A stretch of 64,000 bases of DNA from Daphnia pulex (Eukaryota > Arthropoda > Branchiopoda > Diplostraca > Daphniidae): contig NC_060017.1 of assembly GCF_021134715.1 (NCBI RefSeq), positions 7,192,001 through 7,256,000 of the forward strand, written 5' to 3'. The notes below the pieces were generated by a model. That model was not told the origin of the DNA, searched no databases, and saw only the letters and a list, made by a program, of their open reading frames with translations. This document shows positions 38,601-48,273 of the stretch, piece by piece (the first letter of the stretch is position 1; the number at the start of each line of letters is the position of its first letter). Made by a program: the position numbers and the translations under genes.

Positions 38601-38730
38601 CCTTCCACAGACTTCCATCTGCAAACGTGGGCGTCGATCCCGCTGTCGGCGTCGACGAATGTTGCTGATCCACTCCATGGCGGCCGACTCGCTGTCCGCT
38701 TCTTGTCCCCAGCTCGACACTGTTAGCTAA
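35687..38730 (+). CDS. Two-span membrane protein, TMEM200-like topology
   Basis: Exons 35687-36008, 37569-37706 and 38255-38730, with GT-AG borders and matching phases, give 311 residues. An acidic/Ser-rich N-terminus (about 80 residues) precedes a first span (FFGLLLLVSGCIVVLVGIY, about 92-110). A roughly 40-residue loop with an NQT glycosylation site follows, then a second span (YIGPVLIGIGGVFVLIGVGVA) and a basic cytosolic tail starting MEMRDMTAKVFPL. The order of span, short outer loop, GP-x-x-x-GIG span and charged tail resembles vertebrate TMEM200 proteins, but similarity is weak and no function can be given. Beyond about 38465 the frame becomes Arg-rich. A second frame (38466-38726) reads more naturally (SPVALVKAQAVVGSF), so a one-base indel or sequencing error near 38470 is possible. 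Confidence 0.6.
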
Positions 38731-40137
38731 TCAGAGTAATCACTCTGTGCTGGACTGGAATGGACTATACTAATTGTTGTTGTTGCTGCTACTACTGCCC
38801 GTCTGTTCCTGCTGCTCTTGTTTGTTGACTGTCGCCATTATAGCTCAATATCAGCCTGTCCAGACATTTTTGGACGGTCAGCGCGTCTCTTTTAGCCTAC
38901 GCCATTCCTCTCGCATAACTATAAAGACTGGGCTATAGACTTATACTACGTACATTGGATCTCCATCGCTTTTTTTATGTCTTTCCTATATAAGAATAGC
39001 TGATGATGCCGAGATGTTCCAGGAATAGAGAGCGCGACTCTCATTCCAAATTTGATTTATATTTTTTAATCAAGAGAAAGCTCCTCGGTGACGACCTCTC
39101 CCTCGCCGCCGGACGACAATGCAAATAAACAAAAGTCAACAGAAGCTGAAGAACAAAAGGAAAATTTGTCGGACAGCAAATTTTTTTTCTCTCCCCCCAC
39201 AAGCGCAAGTGAACTGGACTTAATAAAAGACTTGAGCCAAAAGAGTACAGCATTCCTCACGTGCTGGCTCAGCGCCTTTCGACTCCGCCATATTTTTGTT
39301 TACTTTTTTTTTACAAAACCGGCAAAATGTTTCTTCTTGTAGAATCTAGACGGAATTTTATTTTGTAAACAGCCAAAATCTGGCTTAACGTCGTGGTACG
39401 TATCATGGTCGATCAATAAACTGGGATTGACGGACGGAATAGACTTTTATGCGAGCTGCTGCTATGTTGTAACCTTATCTGGCTCTTTCATTCTCTTTGT
39501 ATGACCACTAAGGTCATCCTTTGACTTTGTTTTTCGTGCACCTTTTCTGCGTTCATTGGTTTGTCCTTCTTTTTGAACGGCAGCTCGAGGATTCCCAGGA
39601 ATGGATGCCTTATTGCGAGCACCAACCATTCCGCATAGCTGACTTGTGCGGATACCTTTTTTATTCGGTTCTTTCCCTTTTAGATTTCTTTTTTTGTTCT
39701 TGTCGTCGCCGCTGCTGCTGCTGCGCAAAGGAAAGGGAGCACATCCAAAACGATGTAACGTTGCGCGAGCAAATCTCCTGTTCGTTTGGAAGGGAATTTC
39801 AATTACTCAAGAACCTTTTTCGTACTGCGACGTCGGGAGAGACCAGACATGCGACATCGTGATGCTATGTTTCTCACACTTGGAGTGTTCGCTGCTCGGG
39901 AGAAGCTGGGGAGGACAAGTGCAGGTCAGGATGGATGTAACTCGGGCGAGATGCGGCAGTCGGGTCACGTCTCGTGGATCCATCATCGTCCCTCTTCAAT
40001 CTTCAACTGATGACGTCGACATTCTGCGGTGAGGACTTTCGGTGGCTGCCTGCGACAGAAGAGTTTTATTCAGTCGTTGAAGAAGAGAGGCGCATTTTTA
40101 TTTTGGTCGCTTTCGTATTATCCCCTTTCTTATTACT

Positions 40138-40347
40138 TTGGCTTTACCCAACCGATGGACTTTTGGGATTCCAGTCGGAATCAGTAGACTGTATCGTGAT
40201 AATTCTAAAGGCTTGCCGGAACAACTAGGGCAAGCCCAGCCATCCGGAAGACATTTCATTCAACAGTCGTTGGCGGTTGATCGAGCCAAATTTCTTGGCT
40301 ACGTCCCATCCGTGATTCCCGTCTTTATTGAAATGAACCTGACTTAA
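40138..40347 (+). other. Coding-like 69-residue frame, unidentified
   Basis: The frame reads IPVGISRLYRDNSKGLPEQL and on to a stop at 40347. Its amino-acid mix is balanced, unlike the surrounding repeat-driven frames. There is no start context and no recognised family. It may be an exon or gene fragment, like the decayed pieces just downstream. Confidence 0.25.
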
Positions 40348-40612
40348 TGTAATGAATTATTGGACATTGATATCACATTGAACTTCTCTGGTTGGGTAAT
40401 ACTTCCTACAGTTTCCGAGAAAAATGTAATTTTTAAGAAATAAAGCACACTGATGGGAGGCAATAATCTAATTGGATCAAGGCCAAAAGAAATTATTTCG
40501 TTCGTCTCCCACAATTCCCCTATAAAATCATACATCAACAGATTCACCTTACCGAAGGGATTTAGGGCGAGGCATTTTGGGGTTGGTGGGGTTGGAGGAA
40601 AAAAATGGAAAC

Positions 40613-40688
40613 GAATGAAATTCGCCTGCTAAGCTCAATAGATGGCTTTGGAGATGAATGAAATTCGCCTGCCAAGCGCAATAGATGG
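40613..40688. repeat. Direct repeat, 33 bp x2, period 43 bp
   Basis: GAATGAAATTCGCCTGCYAAGC... is present at 40613-40645 and again at 40656-40688 with two differences. It is a small local duplication just upstream of the TBCD fragment. Confidence 0.75.
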
Positions 40689-40943
40689 ATTTTGAGTTTT
40701 CTTAAGGTACATAGAACTAATTCGGGAAAGAATTTTAAGGATTATTAATTACGGATAAAAATGTTCTGTTAACGTTTTCATGCCATAGCATTCCATTTGT
40801 CGTAATTATTAAATTATTTAAAAAATGAAAAAGAAATAAACGGCAGCCACAATTTCAACTTGGTAAAATAAAAACAAAGCAGACGACTTAATCTCATACC
40901 TTCTTCTTCTTTGACAAAATGACAACTTTTTTGAAAAATCAAA

Positions 40944-42686
40944 ATGACTCTAGAAGTTGAGTGCACCGAAAAAGAAATCGATGTCATTGGACTTGGGTGC
41001 TCAAAAGAATCATTTACTGAGCACTCGGAGGTTGAAAAACTCATTGACGAACTGAGGACGTCAGCCCAACATCAGACAAACCAAACGGATATTCGTTTAG
41101 TGGAGAGAAACTGGCAAAGGTTTTCGTTCATTCTAGATCAATACCAAGAGCAACCACATTTGATCGATTCACACCTCGATGGACTACTCACTAAAATCAT
41201 CAACATCATTCGAGAGGAAGGGCTGGATTATGAGGTGAAACATGTGGCCTTCCGATGCCTCTACTTTATATCGAAAGTCAGAGGCTACAAAGTTGTAGCA
41301 AGACATCTTCCTCATGAGGTAATGTACTATAGAGTTTCCCTGTGATGTAATCGTCTAAATCAAAATTCTTTCTAGACTGCCGGTCTGGAGCCTTTGCTAC
41401 ATTACTTGGAAAACCAAGACCCTGGTGTGCAACTAAAATGGGAGACTCATTACGGCTTGCTTCTCTGGCTCAGCATTGTAGTTAAAATCCCATTCCACCT
41501 TCAGCGATTTGACACCAGCACTTCAGAGCCAATCATGGAAGGTAACAACAAAATTAAACAATATTGACGTCTTGTGAATTAAGATGATTAAAATTTCTTT
41601 CAGAATTCTGAATGTCTGTAAGAAATACCTGGCTGGGACAACAAAAGCTCAGGACATGGCCTTTTATGTATCGGCAATCTATCTTACAAGGCCTTATGTC
41701 AAAGATTCCTATCTACCGGGATTCATCAATGGGGCTCATGAGGTTTGCCCTTTTGTTTTCAACTTGAAAATAACTGTCAAGCTTACTGTTTTCATTTCCA
41801 ACAGGCTCTTACCAAAGATAGTGCTCAGTTCAAAAAAGGAGTTCTTTCAACGTTGGCCGGCGTATTCAAACATGGGCAAAGAGAACAAATGATGGAGCAC
41901 ATGCTGTGCTGCGTACCATCCTGACGATTAAATTCCAACCGTCAGAATTGCTTATACAGTTAAGAAACCGTTGGTGAAGCTGACGCAGCGAATAGGTGAG
42001 CCCCTTTTTCGATTCATTCAGCTGCAAGTAATTAAAACGTTTCATGTATTTCTGAATGGCAGGTTTGATATTCTTGAAACCTCGAGTTGCCTCTTGGAGA
42101 TACCAGCGGGGCAGCAGATCATTAGCTGCCAATCTGCAACAGAGCCAACCCGTTGAGACTAAAGCAGCTATTTCGGTGAATGATGAAGATGACCACGATT
42201 ACGACGTGCCGGAAGAAATCAAAGAAGTACTTGACGAGATCCTGCAAGCCCTCCGAGACAAGAACCGTGAAGTCCAGTACTGAATTTAAATCGCTTTCAT
42301 TTTTTAAAGCATTCCTTCGTCATGAAAATCTTATTTTTTTACAGGTACTCTGCAGCAAAAGGCATTGGGCGGCTGACCAGTCGCTTATCAAAGAACTTTG
42401 CCGACCAGGTTAGCTTAATATTAATATGAAGACGTAATAATAATCAGCCTTATTCATTGTTGTTGTGTGGCTTACATTCAGTAATTCATGTATCTCTACA
42501 GAAAACACTGAACAATATTATTATTATTACAACGAATTAATTATTAATCAGGTAATTGAATCGATCATGGAACTTTTTCACTCTGGGAGTCGGATATGGC
42601 CTGGCACGGAGGATGTTTGGCTTCAAGTGGCAAAAGACCATCAACGTCGTCTGCCAGATGAACTTGGTCAGTTACCGCTTTGGTTT
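40944..42686 (+). pseudogene. TBCD: Tubulin-specific chaperone D (TBCD), truncated and frameshifted
   Basis: Homology to the N-terminal third of TBCD, the large HEAT-repeat factor that helps assemble tubulin dimers. Pieces: 40944-41318 (ATG, intact, with ILDQYQEQPHLIDSHL and ISKVRGYK), 41376-41541, 41604-41742, 41805-41995, 42063-42276 (FLKPRVASWRYQRGSRSLAA), 42345-42408 (YSAAKGIGR) and 42552-about 42680. The introns are kept, so this is not a retrocopy. Defects: exon 2 ends in the wrong phase for exon 3 (a base appears lost at the donor, 41541). Exon 4 changes frame near 41892 and 41965. The last piece changes frame near 42585 (to MAWHGGCLA) and again near 42625 (to RRLPDELGQ). Homology stops at about 42686, where the small zinc-finger gene block begins; the remaining two thirds are absent. 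A functional TBCD should exist elsewhere. Confidence 0.88.
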
Positions 42687-43520
42687 CAAAATTTAGGATG
42701 AGAAACTTCTTCGGGGACTTGAAGTTGAAATAGTTGGGATACCTGCAATTTCGTGCAGTTTCCGAATTTCGTCTTGGAGCACGGGGATAACTATATATGT
42801 ATGGATGGTGGATATTAGTATGAGAAACACTATCAGTTCAACAGGTTCACGAAACTTAAAACTTACCTTCCAATTGGGCACGCAGTTGCCGATTTTCCTC
42901 TAGAACCTCGTCGATGGTTGGCTGTGTTTCGGGGGGGTTAGGACCTTGCAATTGTTTGATGGGGGGAAACAGCTTTTTCTTTAGGCAAACATGCCGACTT
43001 AAATTGAATCCAGTCGCAACCAAGTATATCTTGCAATACAAACACTTGGCCCTCTGGAAAAACATGATTGAATTTAAATTACTTCGTTTTATATACTAAA
43101 TATGTATATTTTTTTAATTACCACGTTCCCATCAACAATCTCTGGAACTTCAAAATCCGAACTGAAATGTTTGGCGTGCTTGGTTCGAGCTTTTTCGAGG
43201 TTTTTAATCATCTCTTCACGACTTATTTTCTTGGGTACTTTTGGCATTTTGGGAACAGTGTACAGTACACCCACTAGACTAAAAAGCAGAAAAGCTACTG
43301 CTTACACTTTGTTTTGTTACAAGGCAAGCATAGAGATAACAGAGTCGTATAGAGCTACGTCTAGCTATGTCCAGAATATCAGCGGAATCGAAGCGGTGAT
43401 TGCATAAATTAAAATTTTATATTTGGCGCTTCTAGTTGTGTTACGGATTCCTCCGTCAATACGGGTGGCGCTACCATTCAGTTTTCCATAAAGTATCATT
43501 CACATTCTCATATTTCCCGA
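42684..43520 (-). repeat. Duplicated block, copy A
   Basis: The zinc-finger gene plus about 250 bp of 5' flank match the block at 46354-47567. The downstream ends both start TTTCAAAATTTAGGATGAG. The upstream flanks share long identical stretches (43300-43515 with 47360-47565) and part shortly after CATTCTCATAT. Both copies are on the minus strand. Confidence 0.85.
42693..43247 (-). CDS. Small zinc-finger/coiled-coil protein, copy A
   Basis: Exons 43247-43122, 43053-42867 and 42772-42693 give an intact 130-residue frame with phases 0 and 1. The N-terminus MPKVPKKISREEM is basic. Residues 46-65 have C-x2-C-x13-H-x-C (C46, C49, H63, C65), resembling a degenerate BED or C2H2-type finger. A Pro-rich linker (QGPNPPETQP) follows, then a short coiled coil (EENRQLRAQLEGDEIRKL), and it ends in a Ser/Arg tail. 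Its relative at 46360-47295 has the same exon layout and is also intact. I do not recognise a described family. BED fingers occur in hAT transposases and in host proteins derived from them, but no transposase core is present. Flanks are duplicated with the gene. Confidence 0.65.
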
Positions 43521-43996
43521 TAGGGATTTATCGGCAAACGACCCTGTCCTCCCACCGTCGTGATCCCGCTTTGATTGACATAATGGGGTCGGTGTGATTT
43601 AAATGTAAAAAATAATCGCTTATTTTTAGTTAGTTTTTCTCCCGACAGGTGGTTCTGACGCCAATCCATAATTCAAGGCCGACGAACTTCAACGCGGCCT
43701 TGGATTGGATTCAAAAACAAAACAAAAACAAAACAAGGCTGGCTGCTAATCAATCAACTGAACCAAGGCAAGTTTAAAGCAAAATGTAGTCAAATTTTAA
43801 ATAATGCAGGTAGTATAATCCTTTGATTGTAAATTATTTTCCCTACTACGTAAAGCTGGTACAATAGCCGTACGGTTTTTTATATACCGAAAAGCATTCA
43901 TTGATCATGGAGTCCAGGTATAATTAAATTCTGTTGGTCTCTTATTGAAATAAAATTGTCCTTACTTAACGAAATTCAACTTTGGATATATCAAAG

Positions 43997-44125
43997 GATG
44001 ATTTACGATGTGATGGTAGAACAATGCTGGATTACCACCCTATAATTCTTGAAACTACATTAGTTTCCAATGCCAGTGGATCGGCAAGGCTGAGACTTGC
44101 AAATTCATCAACATCTGGAAAATGA
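43997..44125 (+). pseudogene. Exosome RRP42-like (EXOSC7) fragment
   Basis: A 42-residue frame after an AG acceptor-like site reads DDLRCDGRTMLDYHPIILET and then VVSNTSGSAR-like LVSNASGSARLRLA before a stop. This matches the start of the RNase PH fold of exosome subunit RRP42/EXOSC7 (DLRVDGR...VSNTSGSAR). The next expected part (HTDILVGVKAE) is missing. It is only a piece of one gene, with unrelated gene remains on both sides. Confidence 0.6.
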
Positions 44126-44256
44126 AATTTGCAAATTCCTACAAAGATCCTATGCTTCAGGTGGTACAATTAATTTATCTCAACTTTCTTTATTGACACG
44201 ACAGCAATGTTGGGTCATGTATGTTGACATATTGCTATAGCTGATGTGATATTTCC

Positions 44257-45123
44257 ACCAGTCCTGATGTATCAACACTGGTGCAGAGTCTACGACAAGC
44301 CTTGGCCCTTGAAGCTAAATTCCAACCAAAGCTTCAACTTCTGTCAACACTCAACATCCAGCAATACAGGAGTAAGTATTCTGTAATACTTCTTCTATTG
44401 AGAATACAAACTAATTTGTAATTTGTTGTTTGTGTTTTAGGAAAGCGGTGAAATTATGTGTGCAATGAGGGATGGAGCTGCCCATGTTCTTCGCTGCATG
44501 AAAGTCTGGTATGATCTTCCTTATGCAGTTCTTCTGGATGCTCTCAACATGATGGACTGGTTCATGAGCCGCATGAAAGCACTCCTAAACACCTCTCATG
44601 CATAGCAATCAGCTCCTTCCATCTAGCAGCTTGCCAATGGGTGGAGAGGATTAAACAGAACATCATTGAGGTATCTTCCATTCAGAGTCCATTGTAGGTA
44701 TGATGACAATTTTAATTGGCTAGTATTCAGGTTGTCTAATAAATTTTAATTAATAGATTGTTCCTGAAACTCAATATCTGGTAACGATATCTTAATGTAA
44801 ATGTACCGCCGGAGACATCAACCGGATGGAAAAAATTGTCGAAGCCAAGTTATCTTATCTACCCCAAGAAGAACCGGTCACGACCTTAACATTCCTCAAC
44901 CTGTATCACTCACTTCTCTCGACGACTTTACCTGCCGCTCTTCAGCAAGACCTTCTTATTCTTTCATGCAAGCAGGAGACCATTTGCTGTGACGCAAAAT
45001 AATGCTGCCTTTCCCTCATCTCTTTTGGCTTTCGTCCTACTGTTTGTCGAAATGAAGTGTCACCAGCCGGCCATCGAGGTTATTATCAGAAACGTTTTAC
45101 TAGAACTTCAGCGACTTGTTCAG
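44257..45123 (+). pseudogene. CycG: Cyclin G remnant
   Basis: Pieces in order: 44257-44372 (LVQSLRQALALEAKFQPKL), 44441-44670 (MRDGAAHVLRCMKVWYDLPY, then WFMSRMKA and, after a frame change, PKHLSCIAISSFHLAA) and 44759-45123 (GDINRMEKIVEAKLSYLP, TFLNLYHSLL). They correspond to the cyclin box of cyclin G proteins. Breaks: a frameshift between MSRMKA and PKHLSC (about 44583), a stop after VTIS (about 44795), and another frameshift at about 44997. Introns are retained. Cyclin G is a regulatory cyclin of the DNA-damage and growth-control network. This copy cannot make a full protein. Confidence 0.8.
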
Positions 45124-45317
45124 GTATTTAGTAGTTGTGCTTGTTTGTTGATTCCAATTTTGTAATGCTGATATTTCAACTCTAGGTCAAAAATGACTAG
45201 TTGAAGGAGTGTATAAGAATGGTCACTTCGGCAATGGCACCTTACGATGGCTATGTCCAAAGCAATCCGTCTCATCGTCAGCAACGACTTACCTGGAAGT
45301 TGTCCTTTTTCTACTAT

Positions 45318-45700
45318 TTATTTGCCTTCTAAACCATTTATAATAAGTTTTGCCTTTAGTAAAGCAAAATGCCTAGCTTTTTCTAGTCCTATACCACTTA
45401 CTTGTTGAGCCTGTGTAAATTCGGGTCTCAGTGATACATGATTACCACTCTTAACAAGAAAACTATATATTTCTTTACTCACTACATCAGAAGTTTCTCC
45501 AAGTGTGCAGTCGAAAATTTTAGTCAAAATTCCCTTCATAGATAAGAGAAATAGAGCCGTAATTTCATCCTATAAACGTTCAATTAATCTATCAAAAATC
45601 TTATCTTGTTTAGGGTGGTTATTAACCTTATATGTTATTTATATAAATTTAAATACTATAAATAATGGTTCGAAATTAACTGAAAAAAAGACTTCTGTAA
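45318..45700 (-). pseudogene. Decayed unidentified coding sequence
   Basis: On the minus strand a coding-like frame runs from about 45650 (NNHPKQDKIFDRLIERL), has one TAG near 45570, and continues as [20 protein letters not shown] to a stop at 45318. Composition is balanced, unlike the simple-repeat frames nearby. No family was recognised. It may be a gene or transposon remnant. Confidence 0.3.
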
Positions 45701-46353
45701 TTTTACGTAATTTCGATGTTACGTCATGACGTCATACGTCGACTATGACTTGATAACCACCCGAATCAGTAAGTATCGGCTTTGACCTATTCATGAACTT
45801 ATGTAGCCCACAATTATAAAAACAAAATCACCTGTCCTATTTACAATAAATGCTTGAATTGCCGCTTTATTTGCCGTTTCTTATTTATACCAAAGCACTT
45901 TAATTCAGACAATTTTCTCTTTTAATTCCTCGTTTTCCTCTTAAATTGCGATGCTTTTTCTCACGTCTACAAAAAGGATAAACGAAATGAGGAGGATAAA
46001 CAAGAAGGATAAACAGCGGAGAATTCTGTAGAAGTTTCCAAATGAAGTTTAAGCTCGGCTTGAAGTGCACATTTATTACAATTATCTACAAAATCTACAA
46101 ATATAAACATAAGCAACCGACGACCTGCAATTAGGAGACAAATCCAAAAAGAAAAAAACCAGCACGACAAAATAAAACGAATCAAATGCACAGTTGATCA
46201 AGTTGTTTTGTAGAGAAAGAGGAAAGAAGACGTCGTGCATGGCAACTTTAAATTAATGACAATTTGAAGGGAAAAAACTTTTAAAGAAAAGGCCAAAACT
46301 CATGATTAGGATAGCGTTGGAAGAAGTGAAGAAAAAATTTACCGAAAAGAATT

Positions 46354-47567
46354 TTTATTTCAAAATTTAGGATGAGAAACTTCTTCGGGGACTTGAAATA
46401 ATGGCCGGGGTACCTGTAATTTCGCCTGCAGTTTCCGAATTTCCTCTTCGAGCACGGGGATAACTATATATGTATGGATGGTGGATATTAGTATGAGAAA
46501 CACTATCAGTTCAACAGGTTCACGAAAATTATACAAGTCATTTGTTTTAACTAACACGTACAAGGATTTCAGCATAATGGTTAACATTCTTGCCTGACAC
46601 GCAAATGACACGTAAATACACAGTTTCAAATCCGACAAAAGATAAAAGTTTTTAAGCTAGCTAATTTACTTCCTAGATAAAAAAAGAGATCAGAAGTTTA
46701 AAAAAATGGCCAAACAGATTTAAGCCGCTGTTAAAAAAGATAAGAGGATGATTTAAAAAAAAGAAAAAAGGAATGGGGACACAAATAGAGAGTAATAGAA
46801 GAAGAAACTAGAAAGGAAAAAGATAAAGGCGTAGGCCATCAAGAAGATGTTTCGTAGGATTCCTCAACTTCTTCTCCAAGAAGAGGATTCAACATCTAAC
46901 ACTAACAGAAGAATAATTTAAAACGTACCTTGCAATTGGGCACGCAGTTGCCGATTTTCTTCTTGAACCTCGGCGAGGGTTGGCTCTTGAACTGTGGGGT
47001 TTGGACCTTGACTTTTTTCAATCTTGGTTCTGCAAGCCTTTTCAGTGTGAGCCTTTAAAGACCCTCCATTTATTTTATAGTCACCCTTGCATTTCAAACA
47101 CTTTGAGACCTGAAATAATTTTATTGAATTTCATGAGTTTGGTATACTGAATAGAAATATTGATTTACTTACAAGTTTTCCTTCATCATCAATTCTTGGT
47201 GGTTCAAAACGGGAACGCAAACTGTCATGTTTAGCGTGGGCTTTGAGTGCGTCAACTAATCTTTGTTGTATTGTTCGGACGGGCATCTTCGGCATTTTAA
47301 CACAGTGATCAAAAATCGGATCCAGCAGACTTGAAAACAAAAAAGCTACTGCTAACACTTTGTTTTGTTCCAAGGCAAGCATAGAGATAACAGAGTCGTA
47401 TAGAGCTACGTCTAGCTATGTCCAGAATATCAGCGGAATTGAAGCGGCGATTGCATAAATTAAAATTTTATATTTGGGGATTCTAGTTATGTTAAAGATT
47501 CCTCCGTCAATGCGGGTGGCGCTACCATTCAGTTTTCCATAAAGTATCATTCACATTCTCATATCAT
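46354..47567 (-). repeat. Duplicated block, copy B
   Basis: Partner of 42684-43520. The block is longer because of a larger second intron. Flanking DNA is near-identical in the last 200 bp of the 5' side, while coding exons have diverged more, which is unusual for a simple duplication. Confidence 0.85.
46360..47295 (-). CDS. Small zinc-finger/coiled-coil protein, copy B
   Basis: Exons 47295-47173, 47109-46929 and 46445-46360 give an intact 129-residue frame with the same intron positions as copy A. N-terminus MPKMPVRTIQQ. The finger is C-x2-C-x13-H-x4-C (C45, C48, H62, C67), a more standard spacing than copy A. Linker QGPNPTVQEP, coiled coil EENRQLRAQLQEEIRKLQAKLQ, and a different C-terminal tail (VPRPLFQVPEEVSHPKF). 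Protein similarity to copy A is clear but loose in the first exon and high in the coiled coil. Intron 2 is 483 bp here and 94 bp in copy A. The promoter region is duplicated as well, so both could be expressed. No function can be assigned. Confidence 0.65.
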
Positions 47568-47569
47568 AG

Positions 47570-48270
47570 GGAGACTGCTCGGACGATGAAGCCTTATGGA
47601 GAATTCCTACAGGGTCGTTTCACTTTGGGTTCACCATCTAGCCTCTATCACTCTGGTAGAATAAAATATTTTTAAATATATAGAAAAAATATACAAAAAC
47701 TTGTTTTATTGCACTTTACTGTTTTTGTTTTACCATTCATTGATTCAAGACCAGAATAGCACCAGAGAAAAAGAAAACAGAAAACAAAAGAGATAACAGA
47801 ATTCAATGAACTATGTACAGCAATTTTGAAATAAGTAGTACAATATGCCGTCTGGTTTTAAAATGTTACAGCATTTTTACATACGGAGGAAATCACATGA
47901 GTCGACTGCGTGTCAGTGATTTGGACATAAATCACACGTAGAGAAACAGCAATAGTTGCTTATGGTTCCTTCCACTCACTGACGACGTCGAGAGTGACGA
48001 ACCGAAAAGACAAGAAAAACTCATTTGTCGTTAAGCACGGTATTAGGATTGTCGCTTACGTGAACTTGGTTACGTACATTTCATTAACGAAACAAAAATT
48101 AGGAAACAAGAAGAGAGGACAAATTCTTAAGTCTGCGACCCTTTGATAAGAAACAAATCGTTTTGTTTTAGTTTTTCACTTATAGCTGACTTTGGCCTGT
48201 GTTCGAGAATGGCACAAGAAGGTTTTGTTATTTGTTTGGTGTTCCTACTCCATCATGCTCACTCAGTAGT
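47570..48270. other. Spacer between copy B and the MGAT4 gene
   Basis: About 700 bp of A/T-rich DNA without a recognised gene. It includes the 3' flank (and presumably 3' UTR) of the MGAT4-type gene on the minus strand. Confidence 0.5.
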
Positions 48271-48273
48271 CCA

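Larger units (their letters stand above)
38735..40940. other. Spacer with simple repeats and short unassigned frames
   Basis: No recognisable gene. It holds the likely 3' UTR of the membrane-protein gene, a 33-bp direct repeat (40613-40645 and 40656-40688) and one coding-like frame at 40138-40347. Confidence 0.5.

Noticed and set aside
39462..40010. Several overlapping frames on both strands (39462-39728 minus, 39521-40032 plus)
   Set aside because: No domain, and none is supported by splice sites or a recognised neighbour. Composition follows local repeats.
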